Below are positions 1 to 9,701 of a DNA stretch of 64,000 nucleotides, piece after piece. Under the pieces are notes generated by a model. The model did no database searches, was not told the origin of the DNA, and saw only the letters and a list, made by a program, of their open reading frames with translations. Position 1 is the first letter of the stretch; each line of letters opens with the position of its first letter. The stretch spans positions 176,203 through 240,202 of the forward strand of contig ML769460.1 in assembly GCA_009733575.1 (NCBI GenBank). The letters are read 5' to 3'. The stretch comes from Gymnopus androsaceus JB14. Lineage: Eukaryota > Basidiomycota > Agaricomycetes > Agaricales > Omphalotaceae. Made by a program: the position numbers and the translations under genes.

Positions 1-480
1 TTCTGAATTGAGAACTTTATATAGATGTGAAGAGAAGCTTTCAATCGGACTCTGGAAATAATAGATTCAATGTGGACTTGAAAGCCCTGCTTTCACAATA
101 AGAGCAAAAGTAATTGTTTTGAAGAACAATTCAATTTTCCACTGAAATATTGCCTTTCACTGTGCGGTTTGGCAGCGGCCCGGATCGGCCCGAGAATCGA
201 AGTATTGTCTTTTCGGGAACCAGCTGAAAGGTTCTTCGAAATAGTTGCTTTCACTCTTATTGTGAAGTAAAAGTATTCAGTCCGCATTGAAACTATTGTT
301 TTTAGAGCTCAATTGAAAAGCACTCTTTCGGAAATCTGTTTAAAATTCAAAATTCAGAGGGTCTAAATGTAATTCCTTCATAAGTTCATTGAAATATTTA
401 TTTTATATACTTGTATGAAAAAGTACATTTAGCTTATATACTGAAATAATTCATTTCTCACAGTACTTCAGCCTGGCTGA
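1..480. repeat. Left-edge sequence with a 13-bp inverted repeat
   Basis: No gene is supported here. TTCACAATAAGAG (92-104) is matched by its reverse complement CTCTTATTGTGAA (254-266), which would fold a roughly 175-base hairpin. The 64-codon minus-strand open frame across it is low-complexity and looks fortuitous. It may be a small foldback element, but no target duplication was found. Confidence 0.3.
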
Positions 481-570
481 AGTATAATCATTGGCGGTGT
501 GAGGTGCCACTGGCACTCTGAATCCCACTCCGCTGAGCATGCATAAAAGAAAACACTATAAAATACCTAA

Positions 571-2367
571 TTACGACACTATAGAAGAGTTCGTGGCGGT
601 AACCGAAGTAACCTGTATCACTGGTACAGGACCTCCGACGTGGATTCCATCTACTGCAGTTAATTCTTCCTTCGAATCATCATTTTCTATATCTCCACTA
701 GTACTACTGCCAGTCCCACTCGCAAGATTCTTTTCAAACAATCCTCCTCGGTATCCTAGTTTCAATTTTTGCCACCTCGTTGTTGTGTTCTTTATAGGGA
801 CGAATCGGGATACGGAGTCGGAGGGTGCCAAAGTTGAGAAATCTGACAGTGTCCCTGTATCCCAAACGGCCCCGGAAGGTGTAGCACCATCTCCAGGTGC
901 ACTTCCTTGCAAGTTCCATTTGAAACGCGAAGAATTGTACCATTGTTGTGCAATAGTACTGCTCTCGCTTGGATCAGCGGACTCCATAGAATTCAGACGG
1001 CGTCGGCGACATATCAGTACAACTGCAACCAGTAGAAGAATAATGAAGAGGATTGTCGCAAAAATGACTGAAAGTATGGTAGCTATCAAGTTTGGTTTTT
1101 CGGTGGTTAACTTGGCTCCGTCAGCTGGTATAGAGGAGCCCGTAGCGATGGAGGAAGCGTTCGGTGTTCGAAGTGTATCCAGTGCAGTTGTTGAAGAGGG
1201 GAGAATGAAGGTGGAGGGTGAAGTGGAAGTGCTGCTAACATCGTTCCTAGATCATGCTATGAATTATTATGGTAGAGCTTACTTTAAAGTGGTGCTTACG
1301 ATGTCAGCTTTGTTGAATCAAAAGTTGGTTGAGAGCTATTTTGACAAATTGCCAGTGTGTGTTAATTATTGAAGGATCTTTCTATATGATAGATAAACTC
1401 ACCTCGGATTAGAAGCATGAGATTCAGTGGTCGACGTAGTTGTACTAGTCTTGGACGACACGGATGAGCTCGGTTTGGATGTGGATTTGATAGATTGCGA
1501 TGTACTATGTTTCGAGGAGCCACTGCTAAAGAAGTCTACTTGATTCAATTATTGGTTGATACTAGATGAACACTCACTCTGAGGGACCATCGGAGGACTC
1601 GTTATCGCTGAAGTTTACTTGTATCAACTACCAGTTAGTACTAGATGAACACTCACCCTTTGGCACTATCCTTGTCATTGTTGCTGCTAAAGAAGTTTGC
1701 TTGAATCAACTACCAGTTAGTGGTAGTAGATGAACACTTACCTTGATCCTGAGGATGGTTTTTCGGTCGAGCCATTGCTAAAGAAGCTCAATCAATTTCC
1801 AGCTAGTACTAGATGGTCACTCACTTAGAATCAAGTTGATCTGGTCCCGTTGTATCCAAATTCGCTATGTCAAAACTTGAGCTGCTCGCTCTACCGATTG
1901 TCCATCAAAGCTTCAGATGCAATCGGATTCTAAGGTGAGTGTCATGCTCACAAGTTACTCGAGGGCGATGGTAATACAATCTGTAAACGGTGCGTCCTGA
2001 GCAAAATTAGTGAAGGCGCAGATACAGATTGTACTAAAAATATACCCCGTAGAAGTTGCGATGAGTTCTACCGTCCCTGTAGACATTCGTTGGGGGCCGA
2101 CCGTTGAGTCATCTTCTAATTTCTCGCCACTGGGTTCATCTCTCAGCAATTGAACAATGAAACCCTGACTCGCTTGTGGGGGATCTCCTTTCTGAAGGAC
2201 CCAGGTCCCTGTCACCGTAGGGGAAGCGGCTCCTGTGGGAGCACTAATCTGTGCAGAAAAAGCTGCGTCAATACTATGGGAAACTAGAAGGGAATACAGC
2301 AGCCTATTGATGTGTTAGAAGGATGCTCAAGCAAAGGGATATCGGCTCACCAGGCTGGCGAAAACAT
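571..2367 (-). CDS. Single-pass membrane protein with Ser-rich micro-exon stalk (copy A)
   Basis: Predicted secreted or cell-surface type I membrane protein; the family is not identified. The start at 2367 gives a 17-nt first exon (2351-2367). A 47-nt intron with CTAAC branch motif (2304-2350) follows, then an exon (from 2303) completing a signal peptide that ends near FSAQ and an extracellular domain containing GTWVLQKGDPPQ. Next come tiny exons at 1825-1864, 1742-1777, 1657-1686 and 1578-1607, a Ser/Thr-rich exon (1403-1525), and a terminal exon (571-1246). The terminal exon holds a Ser/Thr stretch, one membrane helix (IATILSVIFATILFIILLLV), a CRRRR stop-transfer and a cytosolic tail of about 140 residues. 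The splice between the extracellular exon (open to a TAA at 1955-1957) and the first stalk exon is not resolved in phase. Copies B and C are at 22.1-34.1 kb and 35.3-37.1 kb; this copy looks the most intact. Confidence 0.6.
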
Positions 2368-3360
2368 TGCAAGGAGAGACAGTGGTCGGTGGAGTACTAA
2401 GAAGAAATGAGATGAAAGGCAGGGAGGAAGCTATACTTATGATGATGCACATCGTTCGAATCAATGCAGTCGACGCCGAGCAGAGATGATTGAGATCCAA
2501 ATCCTCGATGGTTGGTAAACACCACCATATAGTGAGCCCTAAATCGTTGCACAGCCCTGCTGCGGTTGAGGTGCGATACTACGCTATTAGTATCATGTCA
2601 ATTATCCATCTAAATACGCATCCATCGCATCATCCATCTTGATATCGAGATGGGATTTAAATGACTGGTAGCACGTACCATACATTTAACAGCAATATCC
2701 TGAAAGTATCGACAGAGTATCGAGAGTTTGAGAATGAGAATCTGCGTGAAGGAGAGAAGGCAGATAATTCGACTGGATTGTGGCTGGCGTAAGGATGTGA
2801 GCTCGCTTGCATAAGAGTTTATATTATACCACTCTGAGCCCGGTCGAAATCTTTCTTGTATTGACAAATGACTTGCTTCTGAAATGCTTGTCAGAGAGAA
2901 AAATGTTCTGTTGGATGATGCCCTGCATTGCGATCGTTCAAGTATTCAGGGCCCAGGTCTATTGACAGACTTGCAGTGCCATTGATGATCTTTTTTGTGG
3001 GTACCGTCGAGCTGACTCATGCTCATCAGTCGACAGATGTCAGTCGTCGAAAAGGAAAAGGCATCACTTTCGCTTGACTTTCGCAGAATCCGCCGCAAGC
3101 TCTGCTCAAAGCCTCGGAGAACTTTTTCCAGACCCGTTCATCCATGAGATAAACTTAAAACAACATTGGCTCTCGCCTCCATCATGTCGTATCTCATATG
3201 TACATCATTTGCTACCTCTAATGTCAATAATAATGAGTGACACACAGCAGAGAGATAAATAGAATCTAGATTTGATCTAGATAGACTTGAAAATCCACAA
3301 TGCCGAAGTAGTAAGAGCAAAAACGAGAATTTCCAGCTAAAAAAAACAAAAACAAAAAAC
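2368..3360. other. Upstream region of copy A and start of an insertion
   Basis: 2368 to about 2922 is an inverted homologue of the sequence upstream of copy B (about 21560-22100), so it belongs to the duplicated block and probably holds copy A's promoter. Homology stops near 2922 and resumes at about 5826, so 2923-5825 is an insertion relative to copy B (or a deletion in B). I see no supportable gene in 2923-3360; that stretch still has ordinary CpG content. Confidence 0.5.
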
Positions 3361-3676
3361 AAAAATTGTTACTTTGGAAAGTGATAAATAGGTATTTTAT
3401 GCATTATAATTTACTTATTCTGTGAGACCTGGGCAACAATATGTAGTATATATGTTCCTGAATCCCATCTTTGTACTAGGGCAACTCAAGTGCCAATGTA
3501 ATGTCAAGTGCACTGCACAACTTTATGTCCTATACCCCTAAAATTTCTTTCTTGTCAATCCTCAACTCCAGTTTTTCAGAGTAATAGGTTGATTCTTGTG
3601 ATGCTACCAGTGCTTTGCATTCTTTGGATCTGTACACTTACTAAATGAAGAAGTACAGTGCTTCAGAGAATTTGAC

Positions 3677-4330
3677 TTACTTTGACCTGAGGAAATGGAT
3701 GTATATGGCATATATGTGCAAAAGAGTTTCAATGATTGCCCCAACAAATGATACAAAGTTGAAAATAGAATAGGCATAACTGAAAAGAGATGTGAGTATT
3801 GGAAAAACCCAATGGTAAAGAAACTTTAAATATGGTAGAGCACATACTACTTCCAGATCCAGGTAGGAATATAAAATGCACATCCCATTCCTGAGGTTAC
3901 CAAGTATAGCTTTGTTACAGCTTCTGGTGCTTCAGGGAGCTGTTCTAGCATGTATAATTGGGGTACAATAGTGACAGAGTCCAGAACAATGGAAAAGAAC
4001 CATGAAGTGTTTGTGATCCATGATACAGGCCATTTCAACACAAAATTCTTGCAAAATTCTGCACATATTCATAGTTGAATGGCATGAGGTCATTACCCAG
4101 GAAGGTTAGGATAGTGCAGGGAATGAGAAGGGCCCCAAGTGGAAATGTGTCAAGAGCATGGTCATATGTTTGTCTGTGAATTTAAAAGATAATGTCAGAT
4201 AGATAACATTCAGCTCAAGTCAAGTGAGGTAAACAAACCTGTATTGGTACCTCATCAGGTACAGAATGGATCAGGTGCTGGCAATAAAGAAGATCTTGCC
4301 CAGTGTATTGTAAGGAGAAAAATAAAATAT
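3677..4330 (-). pseudogene. ERD2-like (KDEL-receptor family) gene relic
   Basis: ERD2 proteins are seven-helix Golgi-to-ER retrieval receptors. Reading the minus strand from about 4330 gives, in order, a segment with QTYDHALDTFP, then TSWFFSIVLDSVTIVPQLYM and a stretch ending CAFYIPTWIW. An intron with GT/AG ends (3780-3850) precedes a terminal exon (3677-3779) encoding FVGAIIETLLHIYAIYIHFL and a stop. These match the order of ERD2 motifs (TYD...DTF, SIYLES...ILPQL, ALY.PNWIW, final helix). The N-terminal helices are missing or unrecognisable, and some joins between segments are not in one frame. The sequence is AT-rich and CpG-poor, unlike the genes at 6-21 kb. Probably a decayed or transduced copy. 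Confidence 0.5.
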
Positions 4331-4444
4331 GAAGACATCCAAATAACAAGTGACAAAGACAATAAGATAGAGGAGTTGTGTTTTGAATGAAACACCTATA
4401 GCAGTAATATTCAATGTGTGCAATAGTTAGAAAATTTTACAAGT

Positions 4445-4775
4445 TGCATCAGCAAAACCTGTTTTTTGCCATAGCATGCTATAGTAGCCCATAGAACCCA
4501 TAGAGCCCATAGAACTGTACAGTGCTATGGGACACTATGGGATGCTATGAGGTCAATGGTTTTGACAGCTGTCATTTTATCTCAATAGATACTCTTGACA
4601 GCTGTCATTCCATCTCAATAATACATGCAGATCAGTACTCCATAGCAATCCATAGCAGTCCATAGTTCTGGACAGATGGGGACCTTGCTATGAGCCCTAT
4701 GAGTGCTGTGAGGTGCTATGAGTGCTGTAAAAAAGTGTACAGCTCTGTGCAGTTCACCCAAGTTTTGCTGGTATG
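4445..4775. repeat. Foldback-type repeat with CAGCAAAACCTG-like ends
   Basis: The left end reads CATCAGCAAAACCTG (from about 4447), and the right end carries AAGTTTTGCTGG, its approximate reverse complement (to about 4772). Between them are many CATAG/CTATG words and a tandem pair of about 37 bp containing TTGACAGCTGTCATT. The same termini recur at 38155, 52458 and 53083, so this is a diverged member of that family. Confidence 0.45.
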
Positions 4776-5203
4776 GGAATAGGCCTGGAGAGATCCTAAC
4801 CTTGGCATGTCTTCAAGTTGTAAATTTTATACCCAAGAATAAATATAGACAAGAAACAAGCAGTATCTGCTAGATATCCTACATTAAATGAGGACTGTGA
4901 GCTATGAGAAAGAATATTGAGAGAAAAAATGGAAACATATGAGAGTAAGAAAATAGATCAAAAATAACTCCTGCACTAGGTAAGGCAGTCAGGATAATAG
5001 AAATTGCATGCATATTTGGGAATTGAGGCCTGATGATATGCTTTGGAGTTCAAGTAAGAACAATGTAATGCCACAGTGGTGAAGATTGAAGGGAAGAATA
5101 CCTTGAAGCCTGTTCGGGCACCAGTTTATATCTTGTACTCTGAAGCATCAGATGGTCACCCATCTGTTTCCCGGGCAGTTACTGTTGACCAACTGCCACG
5201 GAT
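4776..5203. other. CpG-poor stretch without a recognisable gene
   Basis: AT-rich sequence with very few CG dinucleotides and no open frame of family-like composition. It lies next to a candidate LTR and could be decayed internal retrotransposon sequence, but no protein motif is readable. Confidence 0.35.
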
Positions 5204-5611
5204 TGTTGGGGTTACATCTCTCCATTCCCTCTGAGGCTATCTGGGTATTCTATTAGAGTTGTGTTCCTAAATAGGAAGTAGCAGCAGTAAGTCCACACAG
5301 GACTTAGTAGTAACGATCACACAGATCGATGGGGGACAATGGTGTTATTACAGGGTATGGTACCTAGGCTTATATACAGTCCTATGTACAAACAATATAT
5401 CAGGCAAGTGGCTACTGTGTGAATGTCTGTGGCTACTGTGCATACGGTAAAGTGGGTACTGCAAGATAGTAGGTGGATACAGCAAGAGACTGAGTGGAGT
5501 CTGCAAGACAATGGATGTGGAGTGCATGGGATGATGATACAAACAAGTGGAGACTATGAGAAAGTGTTCCATGTATAGAGCAATAGTAAAATTACCTTTG
5601 ATATTCCAACA
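5204..5611 (-). mobile_element. Degenerate LTR (candidate)
   Basis: On the minus strand the segment starts TGTTGGAATATC and ends CCCCAACA, so it has TG...CA ends and short inverted termini. It contains a TATA-like CTGTATATAAGCC about 230 bases in. No 5-bp direct repeat flanks it (GAATA versus ATCCG), so a clean solo LTR is not demonstrated. It may be one LTR of a decayed copia-like element. Confidence 0.4.
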
Positions 5612-5825
5612 TATTCATAAGAAGTATCAAGACTATTCTCATTAGTAGTCTTTTACCTGGAGTACAGGCTACAACAGCCTTGTTTAAATATTCAGCACAT
5701 TTTCTTTTGCTATTTTGAGACATATTTTGAGTCCTTACAGCAAAAGAAGTGCCAAACAAAATGGTAGGTGCTTAACCCTTGAGTCTACCGTGATTCATTC
5801 TTCCTTTTCTTTCTATCCCATCCTT

Positions 5826-6090
5826 AGCGCTGTGGTGCCGGAATGAGCTTTGAGCATGGCTCAAACCTGCGCAAGTTTGAGGGGGAGATACTGAGGGAAT
5901 CTGAGCATCCCCATACCATCGCTGAGTACTCAGCAGCGGATGTAGCTGAGATGGTGGTTACAAACAAAAACCAATCTGATTTGTAATACGTAAGTAACTA
6001 CTTAAATACTACCGGAATAGGGTTAAGAATCAGATGAACACAAGTCCAAAGGACTTGTCGAGATTCATGCACAGGCATGCATGAGGCTCG
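5826..6090. repeat. Distal part of the inverted duplication (matches about 21280-21550)
   Basis: This segment is the reverse complement, with substitutions, of about 21280-21550. Shared words include CTCAGCAGCGGATGTAGC and the CTCGACAAGTCC-type stretch. In the 21-kb copy it joins directly to sequence that here lies at about 2922, which defines 2923-5825 as an insertion in this copy. Confidence 0.6.
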
Positions 6091-6211
6091 ACACCTTCAA
6101 CTTGCTGGTCAAGTTCTGCCTCCGCTCAAAACCTTCTGGAAAGTTTAATACGGTACATACCTCCTCCTTCAGCCTTCATCTTCATTTGATTTTGGAGGCT
6201 TGCAGTCTAAG

Positions 6212-7002
6212 ATGCGTTTAATCGGCTCTTTTCATATCGCGGCTCTTGCTTTGGTCTGCGGTGTGTGTGCAGTACCACTCTTCCGAGGCGTAAGTAACAA
6301 GTTTTTATCCCATTAAATTAACCTCACACTTATTATACGGCCGATTCTTAGGTCGATTCAAATGCTCCAGCTTTGTCTATGGCGAAAACATCTAAACCAA
6401 TGGCTCGGAAGGTCCAGTTATCCCCCCATCCTTCAGCAGCCAATTCCAGCGTTCATGATAAACCCTCACACGTCCCAAAAGTCGCCGCCCCTGCTGTAGC
6501 CGACTCCCAAAAACCCAAGGAAAATCCTAAAGCCAAGAATAAGAAGCTCCCCGAAGACGAACCCGACATATCCGAAGTCGACTACGATGTGAAGGTTACC
6601 TTTCCTAGTGACGTAGATCTTCGCCGCACTCGTCCCTACATAGCGTTTACCACATGCACTAAAACCCAGAGAGGACAACACATGCAGGCAGTAAAAGATA
6701 TCTGCAAAAGCGCGAGAGACGTGCCAGAGCTCAGAATAGTACGCAATCCGCCCGTGGTCACCTTCACGAACGCTCTCAGCTGCCAGTGCTTCCCGCCCAA
6801 TCCTGAATATCAAAACCTTGATTTTCAGTTCTCCTTCGTAGTGAGAAGTGCAGGAGGACCGAAATGCCAGGAGGGGGGACCGGAATGCAAGGGATTTACT
6901 AGACCGAATGTCTTATGGACGACCAGGGGAATACCATTTTTCGAGGACGAGTGTCGGAGCCGCATCTTAACCATGTCGTTTCGGCTGAACCGGAGGAATT
7001 AA
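6212..7002 (+). CDS. Small secreted protein, unknown function (candidate effector)
   Basis: Two exons: 6212-6289 (26 codons) and 6352-7002, with a GTAAGT...TTAG intron of 62 nt; total 242 aa. Exon 1 is a signal peptide (hydrophobic core HIAALALVCGVCA, cleavage likely after VCA). The mature N-terminal third is rich in Pro, Lys and Ser (for example KPKENPKAKNKKLPED) and looks disordered. The C-terminal two-thirds is more structured and has eight cysteines, including SCQCF, KCQEG and ECKGF. No transmembrane helix follows. I do not recognise the family. Length, signal peptide and cysteines fit the broad class of fungal secreted effectors, which is inference only. Its codon and CpG usage look like those of the neighbouring helicase rather than of the CpG-poor repeats. 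Confidence 0.7.
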
Positions 7003-9701
7003 AATAGCAATAGTTCTTTGCTTTGTTTCTCAATCCTTGATAAACGAAATCCATGGAAATGGCTGAGCAACGGGGTGCGGCCTTGAATACAGTCTTGAAG
7101 TCTCGATTGAAAAATCATCGAGAGACTGAGTATTGTCTCGTCCACAGTGGCCGGGAAGGCCAGTCTGAATCCTCTTCATCGTAAAGGAAATAATGTTTTT
7201 ATTACACAGCACGGAACAGTGCTCGCGACCTGAACAACCAATCTCAGAATGGCGCAAGCTCGTTATTCGAACCTCGCTGTTTTCGGAAGATCTATAACTA
7301 ACTTTGAGTCTAATGGGATTAGATTTTAAAGAGAGGAGTACCTCAAGTTTGAACTGCTCAAATCAACGTTTGACGCTACCTCCAGAGACAGGATGCTTCA
7401 CAGTGCCACCTTTCGGATCGCTGGCAGTAGTTCCTGTTCCTCCTCCAAAATCTACAGGGTTCGAGGCATCCCAACTTATCCGAGTCATTGGGACTCGTAG
7501 AGCATGAAAATGATAAAATCTATGCAAACATTGACAATGTCAGTTAGGTACCATATCCCAGCCTCAACAGTTTCTCACCGAGTCTGAATCATGCTTGAAA
7601 CTAAAATACTTGTGAAAGGAGTCTGGACAAGAGGGCAACTATTTCGAATCCTTACATACTCTTTTTTTGCGCGTCAGTGGGCTATTTAGCTGTATCATAA
7701 GAGCTATTAAAGCCATCGTAAGTTTTGACTCTCTACACGATTGCCACAGGATTGCATATATTTAATCACCGCAGAACACGCACTTGAATCCTAAGCCCCA
7801 AAGTGAGTCCGAAGCTATAATCCTAGCGATACACAGACCGGTTAGAGAGTTTCAAGGACCAACATAGATGCCGGTCGTACACCGCCCAGATAACCAAATA
7901 TAAACCACCGTCCCCGAGATGAAGCTAGCATATCTCCACTCTCAATACAATTGGGAGGCGCTGGCACAGCGTGAGTAAAGAGTGTAGAGGTAGAATCGTA
8001 GGAAGTATTCTCCACAGGCATTCGAGGAAGGACGGGCTGTAGGACGAGAATGAACCCGTTAATGCACACAAATCTTGCATCAAGCTTCAAGTCTGACTCT
8101 CGCTCAGGTCAGTATCCCCGAGCAGAGAATACTCTTTTTAAGTAGGCGGCTCCGTACAGTGTCTGGATCTACAGCAGCAACACGCTGTGTCTGTTGTTGT
8201 GAGCTCGTCCTTACAGCTATCGGAAGTCCCAGAGATAACGGTGCTTGCCACATTGAATGCTCTGAAACCGGCATTCAGCACTTGGACCAGGCCGTGTAAT
8301 AGACCTTCCTTCCTTCCCGTACAAATCTCGATGGACACCACGGGCGTGGATGCAATCGAGAATGAGTCAATAGCAAGAAGATCATAGCTGGGTTGTGTGC
8401 AAACGGTAGTTCCTTCAGCACTAGCATTACTGTGGGACATTCAGACAACACAAGAGCGATATTTCGAGCTTGGAAGTAGCGAACTCAACTGGCAAAGATG
8501 GATATCAGGTGAAGAAATAGGCTAGAATCTTGGACGATATAATGAGAAAAGTTACCTAGCTTTCAGGATACATTTATCATTTCCAAGGCGTTATTTGCAA
8601 TTAATGAGGACATGCGCACAGACTCCTCAAGTTTTAAAGATCGGGTGCTGGGAGTTTACGTCGCGAGCAAGGTCTCGTTGAAAGGACAAGCGATTGGACG
8701 GTACGAACCACTTGGGGGTTGTAGAGAAGGTACTGGACGACTTTCCGCGCATGATTGTAGTCTAGCAGTTCCAGATTTTTTTAAAACGGGTATATATTAC
8801 GGATCTGCTTCCACGATAGAGTAATTGACTTACAGTGAAAGATAAGTAGGTTAAAAACGTCGAACCCAGAGCTGGATAGAGTCTCACTGGGAAGGATTGG
8901 GATTGCCAAAGGCGAGTCCAGTGAAACGTATGGAAGCTGGAATGTAAGCTAATATGCCCGACTCGGTTAGCGAATTATCAGCAGGATGAGATGAATCGAA
9001 TAAAACGAAAGCTTGAAGTTGATGAGAAGGAAAAGGAAGGCAGTCCTAAGCGCCCATCAGATCATGAACGTTCGTTTTTGACAGTTTTGACCATCATCAC
9101 CTTCTCTTTTTCATACAATGATACATGAACTAGGCTCGCTTTTCGTGGTTCCAGAGTGAAATTAGAGCCTTCATTCCTGCAGCTAACATTGAAGTGTCTG
9201 TGCACCCACGATTCCTCCTCCATACTCCCCGGGTCAGTACCATGCTCATACAAACAAATATCTTGCGTTGCAGCGATCTTTGCAACCCAAACGGAATGAG
9301 GATTTATTACACCGCGTGTTGCACACCAGTTTCCAGATTACGTTGACTGCGTATACCACTTTTAGTAAGGCCCTTCATGTTTGCAAGACCTGATCTTCGA
9401 ACCTAATCTAGACATTGTAGCTGGACTGTCCAATGCTTCGAATAATAGATAGGGATACCTTTCAAGTACATAACAACCGCATGGCGGTACGATGGGGGTC
9501 CATTGAAGCTTCTGATCATGACGCCTTTCTGTCTTTGTTCTTTCAAAGTCTTTGTTATCGTTCTCCCTCATTCTCATTGGATCGATTACTGCCGTACTCT
9601 GTGGGTCCAAACTGTTATGGGCGCCCCTCTTTAGCTGTGCAATCACAACACGTTCCTTGTGGTGTGTCTTTCTTCCTTCACTTCTTTCAACTACTCAATC
9701 C
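7003..9701. other. Gene-poor interval, one weak minus-strand ORF pair
   Basis: I cannot support a definite gene. The best candidate is on the minus strand: an ATG at 8440 opening 100 codons to 8138, followed by an 82-codon frame (8090-7842), perhaps exons of one unrecognised gene with an unresolved join. Neither has a readable motif. CpG content is normal, so this is not the decayed-repeat class. It also contains the promoter of the downstream helicase gene. Confidence 0.25.

Noticed and set aside
539..1372. 277-codon plus-strand open frame
   Set aside because: Antisense to the terminal exon of copy A; the minus strand has a signal-anchored, spliced, three-copy gene, and this frame is not kept in the other copies.
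9433..9701. Extension of the helicase frame upstream of 9702
   Set aside because: The ATG at 9702 is directly followed by the first CCCH finger, and the upstream sequence has no zinc-finger or helicase character.
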